A stretch of 64,000 nucleotides of DNA from Siphonodentalium dalli (lineage: Eukaryota; Mollusca; Scaphopoda; Gadilida; Siphonodentaliidae): the NCBI GenBank assembly GCA_032622095.1, contig CP136062.1, positions 7,777,710 to 7,841,709 on the forward strand. The letters run 5' to 3'. A program made the position numbers and the translations under genes. Below, one piece after another: positions 22,906 through 33,577 of the stretch; position 1 is the stretch's first letter; each line of letters starts with the position of its first letter. The notes under the pieces were generated by a model. That model had not been told where the DNA came from. It was given only the letters and a program-made list of their open reading frames with translations, and did not search any database.

Positions 22906-22978
22906 GTCACGTGATCATCGGCCCGATCACGTGATTGTCACATGTAAACAGAAGCATAGCACGTGATCGATCACGTGG
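22906..22978. promoter_or_regulatory. Cluster of four CACGTG sites
   Basis: GTCACGTGATC, GATCACGTGATT, GCACGTGATC and GATCACGTGGT lie within about 70 bp. CACGTG flanked by GT/TC is the E-box form bound by bHLH-ZIP factors (the USF, MITF/TFE and MYC groups). Function here is inferred from motif density only. Confidence 0.5.
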
Positions 22979-23296
22979 TAACCCATCGACAACGGATAGA
23001 TACGCTACGGCAGTATTTTAAGTTTGCATGTAGTCGATCTCGGCCTTTGAAGATTGTCGCGTTATCACACTACGAATGCAAAACTTTGCCGAAAACATCG
23101 CCGTTCTCGTAATTAAATGTCTTTATCGTGTTATTATTATTATATGTATCGCGATGTGTTGTTACTATAAAGCCATGCCCGTATATTATTCAGTTTTGCG
23201 CGCATTTATCTATATAAACACGTGCTCGTGTTTATATATTTTTTTCCGTTACCGGAATAGTCCAAGTTATATTATATATTACCTTTGCCTTGTGTC

Positions 23297-24132
23297 AATA
23301 AAGAGCGTTTCGTTTTAATTTATCGTAACGCGGTAAAACTAAAAAAATCGGTTTATTGCTGTCGGATTTAATCAATTATAATCAAGTCATTCATTACCAA
23401 TATGATATGATAAGTTAATTTGTCTTGGTTATGAATCATGTATATATTAGGGCAATATGGTGTTTATATATATTTCGGAATATTGCTTCCCCTACCCCCA
23501 AACTATCTTGCCGACTGTCACTGATGAAATCACTGCGTTTATGCGTGGTTATTGGCCTATAAAATTAACACTCTAGCAATGCGTCTATTGAATATGCAGG
23601 TCAGAACTCGACCTCTATGTGTCAATTACGCATAACAATAGGATTATAAAATATATAAACGTTCGCCGTGGTTCGTTTAAACATCCAATCATATATAACA
23701 CTTTTTGTAGGAGGGATAATAATCCGGTTTAATATGTAAGCACATATACAAGCGTTCTTTATTCGCAATATATCGTAATAGTGAACGCTCTTTATTGCGT
23801 CAAGGTAAAGGGACTGGACTTAGAACAGTTGTCGTCGTGATTTTTTACTGATTACACCAATACAGGTCAATACATGTACACGAACTTCCGATATGCATGC
23901 TTAATATATCCTTCCAAGTCATAGCAATTTCCGCTTTATTAAACTCTTTTTATTCGTACCATATTAGGAAAACTCTTAACATGGAACGCTCTTTATTGAG
24001 CCATGGTGAAGGAAATGGGGAATCGACTTAGAATAGTTGTTATCGTGAATTATTCAACATACTCTCCACTTTAACTGCAATTGTATGTATTCGTAACCAT
24101 GACTGACTTGTCATATTAAACGCTCTTTATTT
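23297..24132. repeat. Dispersed AACGCTCTTTATTG motif, one inverted and three direct copies
   Basis: CAATAAAGAGCGTTT occurs at 23297. The inverse AACGCTCTTTATTG occurs at 23784, 23985 and, as AACGCTCTTTATTT, at 24119. The last copy abuts the point where the THAP reading frame closes. Confidence 0.6.
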
Positions 24133-24333
24133 GGTATACGTAATCGGTTTCTGATTTTGTGCAACGGGTTTCCCACAGAAATCCCGCCAAATGGCACGTA
24201 AACGAACATCGTTTGGAAATGAATACAGCATTATACCTAACTGAGAGTCACTAGACCGGTCACAGCCGAAAACACTGCATTTATATGGCATTGTTACGAA
24301 TGAATGATTGTAAATACGGGACACTCGGGGCAT
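24127..24333 (-). CDS. THAP-type zinc-finger exon, partial
   Basis: From the internal Met at residue 15 the frame reads MPYKCSVFGCDRSSDSQLG, then MLYSFPNDVRLRAIWRDFC. This is the start of a THAP domain: C-x4-C, the S-F-P block and the conserved Trp. The second half (the C-x2-H pair and the C-terminal box) is absent. The frame stops after KPITYTK. A GT within ATTACGTATAC could be a splice donor; otherwise it is a truncated remnant. THAP domains occur in host DNA-binding proteins and in P-element and Kolobok transposases. The position inside a large inverted-repeat structure makes a transposon origin attractive but unproven. Confidence 0.6.
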   Translation of the reverse strand: MPRVSRIYNHSFVTMPYKCSVFGCDRSSDSQLGIMLYSFPNDVRLRAIWRDFCGKPVAQNQKPITYTK

Positions 24334-24889
24334 ATATACGGAAAATTAAAACAACATCGTGAACACGCGCCCGAATAGAGTTCACATGCCTGCTCGTGTT
24401 TTATAAGCTTTATTTTTGACACGAAAGAGTTACCTACCCCGCTCAATCGGCCTTCTATAGTTTGTTTTGGTCAAAACAATAACTTTTCAAACAGCGTTTA
24501 AGACAAATCACAAGTGAATATAACTCACCGCGCGATGAAAATTAACCATGTGTACACAATGCTATTGATATGCCCCGCAGTAATTCCATCACGTTCGCGC
24601 GCTGATGTCTATTGCGGATTTTCCATCGTCATATAGGTAGACACAATTAACTCCGACTCTGATTCCGTGTTTTTAATTAGTTTACCTCGCTTGACGTCAT
24701 GCGAGGTTTTGCGACGGAGATAGCCGACAACCGGTGGCGGTATTATTTATTTATTTCTCGGCTTATTTATTACGCGATTTTTATGGGACTTGGATTATTG
24801 TGATCACAATAGGGGTGGCTTTCCGATATAGTTTTGTTGTTTCATGAGCATTGTAATCCTTTAAGCGTTCTAACTGTTGTATTATCTAA

Positions 24890-25110
24890 ACCTGACCCCC
24901 CTCCTAAGACTGGAAAATTTTCAATTGAAATTTTGACCAATTAAACAAAAATTCCCCAGTAATAATTGGTTGTAAAATCAAACAATGAGAACAATTTCAA
25001 CATGTATGTGGTGTACAATTTCCAACTGATGTTGTGTCAGGCATGACACTTCCAAGTGTCAAAATTTGTTTACCCCCCTGTCGCCACGTCCCTGTATCCA
25101 AGGCATAGTT
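24890..25110 (-). repeat. Dispersed repeat family copy (inverse of 62460-62660)
   Basis: Shared landmarks are TTGTGTCAGGCATGA, AATTCCCC near an A-rich run, and CCCCCCTGTCGCCACGTCC. Related copies lie at about 38490-38640 (minus) and 62460-63110 (plus), with a short piece near 41940. Confidence 0.6.
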
Positions 25111-25389
25111 AGGATACGTTGGTATTCAATATTGACATAGTTATTAATACATAGGCAGGGCACATTCGCCATAATCACCTTCGCAAACAGCCCAAATCGA
25201 TTTCTCTCCTTTTCAAACAAATATACCCGTCTTACCCACTTGTTTACTCTCTACTGCAGTTTCACATGTCTCGTCCAAACATTAACCCGCTTCTTCCCTT
25301 CGCGTTCAACATCTGTATTATCCACCTATTCATTATCTACTTCAGTTTTACAACACTTCTCGTCCACGCCATCAACCAGCTTCTTCACT

Positions 25390-27825
25390 TTGTGTATCAG
25401 GTGTGTTTGCAGTTATGTCAGAGGGCAGCGGTGCACACTATATATAGTCTCCACAAATATTATTTATGTTGAGTGCTTCATTTCAGCCATATATGTTCTT
25501 TCTGTTTTCTTAGAATAATACATATTAAATATCCAATGCATGCTCACTCTCTACTGTGGTCTCAGGACATGTATATAGCTCTACACACTCTCGATTTACA
25601 TGATACACCATACCAATTTCCTCAACAACTGTCCTACCCGCACACACACTCTCTACTGCGCCAGTCTCCGGACATGACTCGTCAATACTCTTCATATCCA
25701 CCACTTTCATTAACAACTGTCTCACTCACCTGTTCAATCTCTAGTGACAACTAATCGTAGTATTTTGTATAACGGTTATTTGTGCATGTAAATGTACCAT
25801 TATCATGTTAACTTCGATATTTCTAAATCTTCTTAGACTAGGTGGATAATACAGATGTTGAACGCGAAGGGAAGAACCGGGTTAATGTGACAACTAATCG
25901 TAGTATTTTGTATAACGGTTATTTGTGCATGTAAATGTACCATTATCATGTTAACTTCGATATTTCTAAATCATTTTAGACTCCTCTACTAAATCTGAAA
26001 TAACTGGACACAATAAACAAATGCTCAACGAACGATTTCTAGCTATTATTACAATAGTATAATCCATGTAACACATTGCTGTCTATCGTGTTACTCGCAG
26101 TGTATTTTGTGTAGCGAATGCGCCATTTGATGCTTCTCATATATGTAGAAGATGTATGGTATATTATCATATATTTGTGTTCGTATCACAATAAGAGCAC
26201 GAAGTCGACAAAGGGACTTAAATCGATTTTATTCAAAACTAAGTGCGTTGTAGATAGCTATATCCTGTAACAATAGAAGTATTTCCCGTAACAAGATTTC
26301 AAATGATACAAGATCCCAGCAAATGGTGTGTCAAAAAAATATAACTTCTGCACTCAAAATCAATATTAATGAAACACCAAACAGTTTGCATGTAATTCCA
26401 CTTAAAATTCAGCCGCCTAAATTTCAAATAGTCTAATTTCAATGCGCTGTTTTTATTTCGAGTAACAACTGGTCATTCCTGTAATGGTTTTCTTCGTAAC
26501 AGTGGGAGACCGTTACGAGATATGTACTGGCTATCAAAAACAAACTATTTCAATGATCATCTCTCATAAAGTAGCAATCAATATGATTCAGAAACTCAGT
26601 AATGAATTAGAGATACTGAGGTCCCTGATTTTATCGAATAAATTGACGTGTTTGAACTATACGGTTCCGGGTGCACCTACCGGATACGAACTTTTTTTGC
26701 GACTGTTTCTGTGAATGCAAATATGCGCAAACTTTTGAAGATGTCATGTGTTCTCACTTTTATAATGCAAGTGATGTAATTTAGTCTTGACAGGGAGGGC
26801 CTATTATGTCACTTACATGTACAGGAGAGACTTTGATTTGAGGGACAAGATGTAACGAACACAAAATATGTGGAAATCTCGGAAAGTTTGGCCTGCGGTT
26901 CATTATAATTTAGAGTAATGACCATTATTCCATTATGCATGACACTTTTCATAATTATTGTGAACAATGTCAATAGACGGATGAGAAATTCAGCTATAAA
27001 GGTGGCAGGTATGGGTGAACATACCGATACACGACAGGTATACGGTGTATATTATATAGAACTCATTGTGGGTCATATATAAAATCATAATTTGTCAGCA
27101 TATATCTTGTCTGGAAGACGCCAGTGCCAAAGGGCAAGAATATGGGCCAAAATTGCTCTCTCAAATGGGACATTAAAATAACAGAACGATTAACTAATTG
27201 TGTATTGCTCGTCAAAAGCTGAAAATAGGCAAATTTTTCGGTAGGGTACCTTCACAAATAGTTTTACCATACACAGCTGTCACTAATTCCGGCAACGCCA
27301 AGAATAATTTATTTACCTTCCAGAAAACGTTGGCGGCTACAACTTGTTCTAACGAGGGGTAGGGGTATTCGACCACTTTTCGCATTTGGCCGCTCCACTA
27401 TAAAATATACAAATATGTTGTATGTTTCCCGTGCAACAGCCGAGCATTGTCATAACAGTTAGTGTCAATGTCCACTCTTTGGTAGGTTGCTCACCCAACC
27501 TCTTCGGTCCCATGTACCAAACAACAAACGAGAGGTTAACCTGCCGTTACCCGAGTATTCTGACATGTTAACATGACAAAATGACCAGGTTACATGGACA
27601 TGTTACCTCTTAATGAACCCAGTGATTTTTTGATGTTTTGAAAGTCGACTCTTCCCGTTCAATTGATGTTCATTCAAGCGTGCAGTCACTCAGCATATCA
27701 ATAGTCATACTTTATGTTGGTAACATAGAAGAACTTATCTTCCCACAGTTTCATGGAATTACGACTACCAACCACTTGTCACTGTAAGCACATTTCACGA
27801 CTAAAAAGCATTTTGAAACATTTTC
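25390..27825 (-). repeat. Right outer arm of the giant inverted repeat
   Basis: The inverse of 16235-16860 joined to 5375-8385. It lacks the three left-arm insertions and the 7.8-kb LINE-bearing block, and so approximates the ancestral order. It carries the duplication described at 25744-25981. Confidence 0.85.
25744..25981. repeat. Tandem duplication with a 50-bp inverted insert
   Basis: Copy A (25744-25838) and copy B (25887-25981) are nearly identical. Between them, 25839-25888 is the inverse of 25279-25328 with one mismatch in 50. The period is 143 bp. Confidence 0.88.
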
Positions 27826-28360
27826 TCAGAGAAAATATTTTGCCTGTTTTGGTAAATTAATGGGCCCAAAATATTGAGTTGCCCGTCACCAGTTGCCACT
27901 GTAACCACATTTCACGGCTACAATAATTTTTTTAAACACATTTTCGATAATTTATCAATCACTTTCGGTACAATAATGTCCCGAAAATATTGAGTTGCTC
28001 GTTTGCTTCCACTGTAACAGCGTTTCGCGCATACAAATATTTTGATAATAGATAATATTTTGCATGTTTCGGTGATTTAATTTCCCGAAAAAATCTAAAA
28101 TAAGTTGCTCGTTTCTTGCCACTATAATAACGTGTCACGGCTACACAGCATTTTTGAAATATGTTTTCTCAGAGAGAGATACTAGGTTGCCTGTTTCGGT
28201 AAATTAATGTTCCGAAAATATCGAGTTGCTCGTTTGTTACCACTGTAATAACTTTTAGCGGCCACACATCATTTTGGGAATGTATTCTCAAAGATAACAT
28301 GTTGCCTCTTTCGGTAAATTAATCTCCAGATAAAATAGAGTTTCTTGAAAACATATTCTG
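27780..28360. repeat. Tandem array, about 115-bp units, five copies
   Basis: CACTGTAA-type landmarks lie at 27780, 27897, 28010, 28120 and 28241, giving spacings of 117, 113, 110 and 121 bp. Each unit includes GAGTTGCTCGTTT and a TTTCGGT..TTAAT segment. The array sits at the outer edge of the palindrome. The left arm has only one recognisable unit. Confidence 0.8.
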
Positions 28361-29993
28361 TCTGCTATGGTAATTAATATCCCCAAAAATCGACAAAATG
28401 ACGACACTAAAGAAGTTTTCTTTCCAGGTGTTGTTGTAACATCATAAGTATGCTTGTATCATTTTGCAGGCAAAGAAAACTGCATACATTATTTTGACCG
28501 CGTTTATTGCCATATCGATTTTATTTGCCGTAATCTATCAATGTGTCTCATCGCATGAAACAGCCACGTGGCAAAACGTGTGACTTTGAATACATGTTTG
28601 ATCCGTCTGGAGTTCTGTTTAAAGTTCGATTTAGACATCGCTGATTAACTTGAATCTAGGAAGACAGGTTAAACTTAACTTCAGACAATCGTGATTATGA
28701 AAAAAAAAAAAACATCCGACACAAGTGATGGTTAAACATGAAATTTAAAAGTGAAATTTGAATTTGGCTTGGAGAGCGCGCTGGTTAAATTTGGCTACTG
28801 GCAGACTATACTATAGGTCCTATAGTTGAACAAGGATTTAGACAGAGTTCCGGTAAAATTGGTGTTTAAACATAGGTGTGGTTAAGCAGGCATCGGACAA
28901 ATTGATGATTATTCTTGTAGTTACACAAAGGGATAGCTCAGCTTTAGGATAAGCGGTATGGTAGTTCAATGTAGCTTCAAACTTGACGTTTTATCTGCAT
29001 ACAGTTAAGCGATTTTCTGGAAGTGTTGTCGCAAAATGTACTGAACCCCATCCACACTACATGGGCGCCCTGTCGCCTTCAGCCTCTAAAGATACCGCTG
29101 TTATACAATGTATACATGTGCGCTCTAATTATCCGTCTTTCCAAAGCCTGATATATTGTTACATTGCTATAGTTTTGTGTTTATACCTATTCTGTTAGGA
29201 GTGGATGAACATGTACGTTTTAGACCTATCATCCAATCCCTTGTACATTTTTTCAGTTAAAATATGGTTGATGGGACTCGATCAGTGCCGCTTCAGTAAT
29301 CAGAATCGAATAACTGCCCAAAAATGATGCTAACCACAGTCAACTATAGTATAAAATTGCCCGAAACCTTGAAATTATCGGTGGCGAAAAATAATACATT
29401 TCAAGCATCGTTATCTGAATACTATGAGATTTGATGGGTGAGTTCCTCAACTCGAATAAAAGATGTTTTACCCCCGAAGCCTGCGAAGCCAAGGAAATAG
29501 TCATTTGCGAGCATTAATTCTGATTATATGCACCTTTGAGCTAACTGTGTTCGTCCCTTCTTCTTCCTCCAATCAGACTTGAGCCAATCAAACGTGTCGC
29601 AATCTGGGTCTGTATAACGCTGATGTAAAACATTGAAATGCTGGGATTCCGTCATTTTGTTCGAGACTATATACCGAAGGCGTGACTGTCTCAGATTGGG
29701 ACATGTAAATAATCGCAGAATAGAAATACGTCGTTGTGAATTACGTGCACCACAAATTGAATATTATGCAGAGGCAGAAACGTTTAACATATATCGAGGG
29801 GCGGCATAAAGTGATGGAGGAGTGGAGAGAAACCTCCCCATGTAATAACTCCGACATGCAAAGGGTTCAGTCCATACTACTCTATTTACTGACACCATCG
29901 AAGGCGTAACTGCATGTTCTAGATTGGCATATAATCACACAACGAACTCAAACTAATGCTGTTTTGAATTACGATCCAGCCTTTTTTTTGTAG
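28361..29993. other. Intronic sequence up to exon 2, no other gene seen
   Basis: Contains an A-run at about 28700 and no coding homology. It ends with the pyrimidine tract and TAG acceptor of exon 2. Confidence 0.55.
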
Positions 29994-30223
29994 AGATGCA
30001 AATATGGACAGATGGAATAAGACGGGCAATCCTCCGCATGGCATAACCCCAGTAAAGGGTGCCGTTCACATCGTCGCCAGCAGAGGATATGTCAATTACA
30101 TTTTACACAACAAAACGGCGCTAGATCTCCTAGAATGGGTGAAAAATACACATATTCCTGATGAAATATATTTCTCTACGCTGAACCACAACCCACACCT
30201 CGAAGTTCCAGGATCTTACAAAG
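29994..30223 (+). CDS. GCNT: GCNT-like glycosyltransferase, exon 2
   Basis: The exon supplies about 77 residues of the catalytic domain. Landmarks are PPHGITPVKGAVHIVASRGY, then a WVKNTHIPDEIYFSTL segment, LEVPGSYKG and the exon end. P-D-E is the family's catalytic-acid neighbourhood; by analogy with C2GnT-L the Glu (E349 of the joined protein) is the catalytic base. The acceptor is T-rich then TTGTAG|A, whose first base completes the Arg codon split by intron 1. The best donor is ACAAAG|GTGGGT at 30223/30224, leaving one base. That matches the two bases at the start of exon 3. A second GT at 30228 fits an acceptor at 42140 but would drop about 18 residues typical of the family. Confidence 0.86.
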
Positions 30224-32261
30224 GTGGGTATGAAGTAGTGAAGGCATGGTTTATTCGATATATATTGAAGACTAATCACATCACTATATGTTAAGTTGTT
30301 AACGCTACAAGGCGGTTTGCGCTTCAAAATACGCACATTCATATTCGGTTTTGAATTTTCTACGAACATTTCTACGAGCAGTATATGTCACTGAAAGACG
30401 CGCTGCAATCATAAAAAAATACATCTTTGAACACGATGTTTGGGTTCCAAAAAAAAACTAAAACAGCCATTTGCACGGCATGGCACAGAAAAGATGGTAG
30501 ATATAAAGATCCTTTGTTTGACTTATGTGCGAACATTTGAAAACAGCTGGAAAATAGCAGTCACCACTGTTCACCATGGCAATTAATTTTTCAGCGCATT
30601 TGAAGCCGGTATATCAATATTTCGTGTATGTGTAAACCTATTTATACCTCTTTCCAAATTACGTAACAACATTTGGAAGTTCAAATGAGTTATTTCCGTT
30701 TGTCGGGTTTGTGAAATGAGGCATGATTCCATTAACTGGATATATCATTGTCTATATATTTACATACTAAATACACAAAATTGCTTCGGCTTTTCCCATA
30801 TCATTACGACAGCCACACCCCTTTAGTCAATATGGTCCCGAACAAATAGCTGTATACATTGAATGCTATTTTAGGCAATGAATGCATACTCGCATTTGAT
30901 TTCGCGCAGTACTATTTATCGCGCACCAATGTGTGTGCGAATTTAAACGAAGGAGAAATCAGCTACGTTATTGAATTGTATGTACATACATTACAGATGC
31001 ATGGTTGGACTGAATATAGAGAATTTGATTGACATGCGGGCATTCATTCTATTGCAAAACAATTGTTCATATGTAAATCATGGTAATATATGTTCGATCT
31101 TGCGATACTTGTATGAAATACAAATATATATTCCTGTACGAAGGAATACGAAAACATATCTCCATTTCCACCAGCATGGAGTAACAACGTTGTCATGCAG
31201 TCTGAGTTAATTATTAGTTATTAGGCGAATTAGGGTTGAACCCGGAACTAACTACAACACAAATGCCAAAGGTGCCATCATACATAGTAAGTCAATGTGT
31301 GCGACATACACACATTTTAGAGAACAATATTTGGGACAAGTAGCAAAATTTCCTTTTCCATGGCAACGAGGGGTGATTTTCACTGACTGTGAAAACTAGG
31401 TGTTAAATTGCGTGTGTGGCGAGAACCGTTTCAATTATTACAAATATTATGTTGGTTTATATGAACACCCATTGTTTCACCTCTTGGGAAGGTCAAGGTC
31501 ACATGTAAAGGTCAAGGTGATTGCAAACAAATGTGTTCTTTTTCCGATTCTATCATATAACTCCGACCCACTGGATTGTCAACCCAGCTATTTGAAGTAC
31601 TCGCAGCTACATGTGTATAGTCGGCCGCCTACGTGGTTGTTTGCATGTACTTCCTTAACGTTCATTTCATTGATTTCCATAACTATTTGTATTTCAGAGT
31701 GATTATATTTGACCATCTAACCACGCATCTTCTCAAAAAAAATTTGATGCAGTTCCAATTTGCTCGATGTTAATTTTCGTCGTGGTGGTCATTAATATAT
31801 ACAAAGGTAACTAAGGAACAATTAAGAACTGAAACAGTCACCAGATACAAGTCTTTTACGAAATATTTTGAATTCACGAAGTAGGGCTTCACGGTATCCA
31901 CCTTTACAATACGGACTACGATATTTGATGAAATATCGCGGTATGACTAAATACCGTCAAGAATAATTTCAAAACATTTTGCTAGTCAAGATCCTTCGGA
32001 ACATGCAGTACGCAATTCAATATTTGAGTGTGAATGTAGTGTCACGCCGACACACGCAAAGCAAATAGGACAACGCAATGCATGTCACTTGTACTCATAA
32101 CAATGTGTGGGGTCCTAATGACGTACGTGGCTTACGTAAACAATATCAAGCATTTAGTTCACAAATTTTATTTCATGACAAAGCATATTCAACGTGCTGA
32201 ACTTTGAACACTGAACTGACAAGTTTATCCGAACAAAGTACACCACTACAATACAATGAGT

Positions 32262-32385
32262 CTACAGTTTTGCCGCGAGAAACGATAACATATTAACATT
32301 ATCTGGCTTCAGACAAGAACGCGTCGGTGCAACAATCTGTCCGATCTTAGTGAATAAGCGCTCAGAAGGCACACTTGTGACACAT
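32262..32385 (-). pseudogene. hAT transposase dimerisation-domain remnant
   Basis: Reading inward from about 32385 on the minus strand gives VTSVPSERLFTKIG, then QIVAPTRSCLKPDNVNMLSF and a stop (CTA on +, 32262-32264). This is the C-terminal signature of hAT-superfamily transposases (SVPSER-FS--G-I-----LKP-NV--L-FL). A stop two codons upstream of VTS closes the frame, and no catalytic part was found. About 39 codons remain. Confidence 0.78.
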
Positions 32386-32788
32386 TAAATTTATATACTG
32401 AGATATGTTCGCGCGAATTCGAACAATGTTGTATAGTTTGCATTTCGTAATTGTATGTATGGCCATCCTGGTTTAATTATTGCTGTGTGTGCACTAATTT
32501 GAGCTGCGTATTAGATGACGTACATCCATTGGGATTATCGTTGTATCACGCATGCATCGCGAAAATCCTCAAAATTATCGATAAGTAATACGTCGTAAAC
32601 GTTCACAAAAGATCATAACCGAGAACGTTTCGGTGATGCACTAAAAAGCACACCCATCAGAATTCAACGCACTTTCTTCTGATTTGCTCTGGGCGTCTTG
32701 TCTGGCTGGTTATCTTCTCGTATCGGTTCTAGTTTCGTCTCGCTGGTTCTCTTTCATATATCAAAAGCTGGAACTATGCTTTCAATAG

Positions 32789-33577
32789 AGTCGACTGTGG
32801 CGTTTCAGTTTTTCTTGCTGGTTATATTCTCATTTCGCTGGTTCTCGTTTCGTCTCGCTGGAGCTCTTTCATTACTTACATGTACAGGCACGCGTTATTG
32901 CCTCGTATATATTAAATGTGTTAACGTTTGCTGTCGTAAAACCGACTAAAAGAAGAAAATATAGCGTGCCGCGATATACCGACTATTCAAGTAATCCAAT
33001 ACGGACTACTCGGTATTAAAAATAAAACCGCGGTATGACTAAATACCGAAAACCCGCACGCAGCACGGTGCGCCAATTCAAAGTGCGCTATTTCAAAACT
33101 GAGCGAAAAATAGTACTGCGCGAATTAAAATAAAGTATAGGTACAGGCGATCTAGCCGAAAAATGGGGGTCACTAATGGCAACACAAATTACTTTTAGTT
33201 CACTGGATAGCTGAATATGTACTGCATTAGACTAGCAATATTTTAGGAAAATCCAATTGGGAAAATTTTATAAATTTGTGTTTCCATGGCAACGATGGAT
33301 AATAAATGGGTATTTGGTCATTTTACATTAAATATTGCGTATCGTGAATAATTTAATAACTACCCAACAGTTTACATTGGTTTATGAAAAGACTTGTAAT
33401 GGCCGACATTTCCACATATCCATGGTGACGTATACAAGTCAAGGTTGTTGTTAAAAATCAGGATTTTTATCATTTAGCAGTCATATTTTCGACTGTCCTT
33501 GTTACGATTTATTACAAATAGCGATCACCAACACTATTTTATAAACTCCGGAATTCAGGTTCCGTGGGAAGGTTCAT
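32789..33577. repeat. Direct repeat of about 785 bp, copy 1, left of LINE fragment
   Basis: From AGTCGACTGTGGCGTTTCAG to AAGGTTCATTTGAAT. It is nearly identical to 36724-37505. Differences are a handful of substitutions and small indels, such as an extra ATCAGG near 33460. Confidence 0.88.

Larger units (their letters stand above)
22166..25389. other. Right spacer between inner and outer arms
   Basis: About 3.2 kb with no counterpart on the left side. It holds the CACGTG cluster, four copies of an AACGCTCTTTATT motif, a THAP-type exon on the minus strand and a copy of a dispersed repeat at about 24890-25110. The rest is AT-rich and shows nothing recognisable. Confidence 0.55.
1125..29993 (+). 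other. Intron 1 of the GCNT-like gene (28.9 kb)
   Basis: The donor is CAG|GTATGC and the acceptor is a T-run followed by TTGTAG. Exon 1 leaves AG and exon 2 supplies A, giving AGA (Arg) and an open frame. The intron is AT-rich and packed with repeats. The main content is a giant imperfect palindrome (about 5.4-27.8 kb), a Tx1-like LINE and a minisatellite, listed separately. Confidence 0.85.

Noticed and set aside
23076-23318. 80-codon Ile/Tyr/Cys-rich ORF downstream of the CACGTG cluster
   Set aside because: The composition reflects AT-rich DNA. No family motif or splice support is seen.
30224-30294. Extension of exon 2 to the stop at 30294
   Set aside because: The residues after GSYKG do not fit the family, whereas splicing to 42089 restores the conserved C-terminus in phase.
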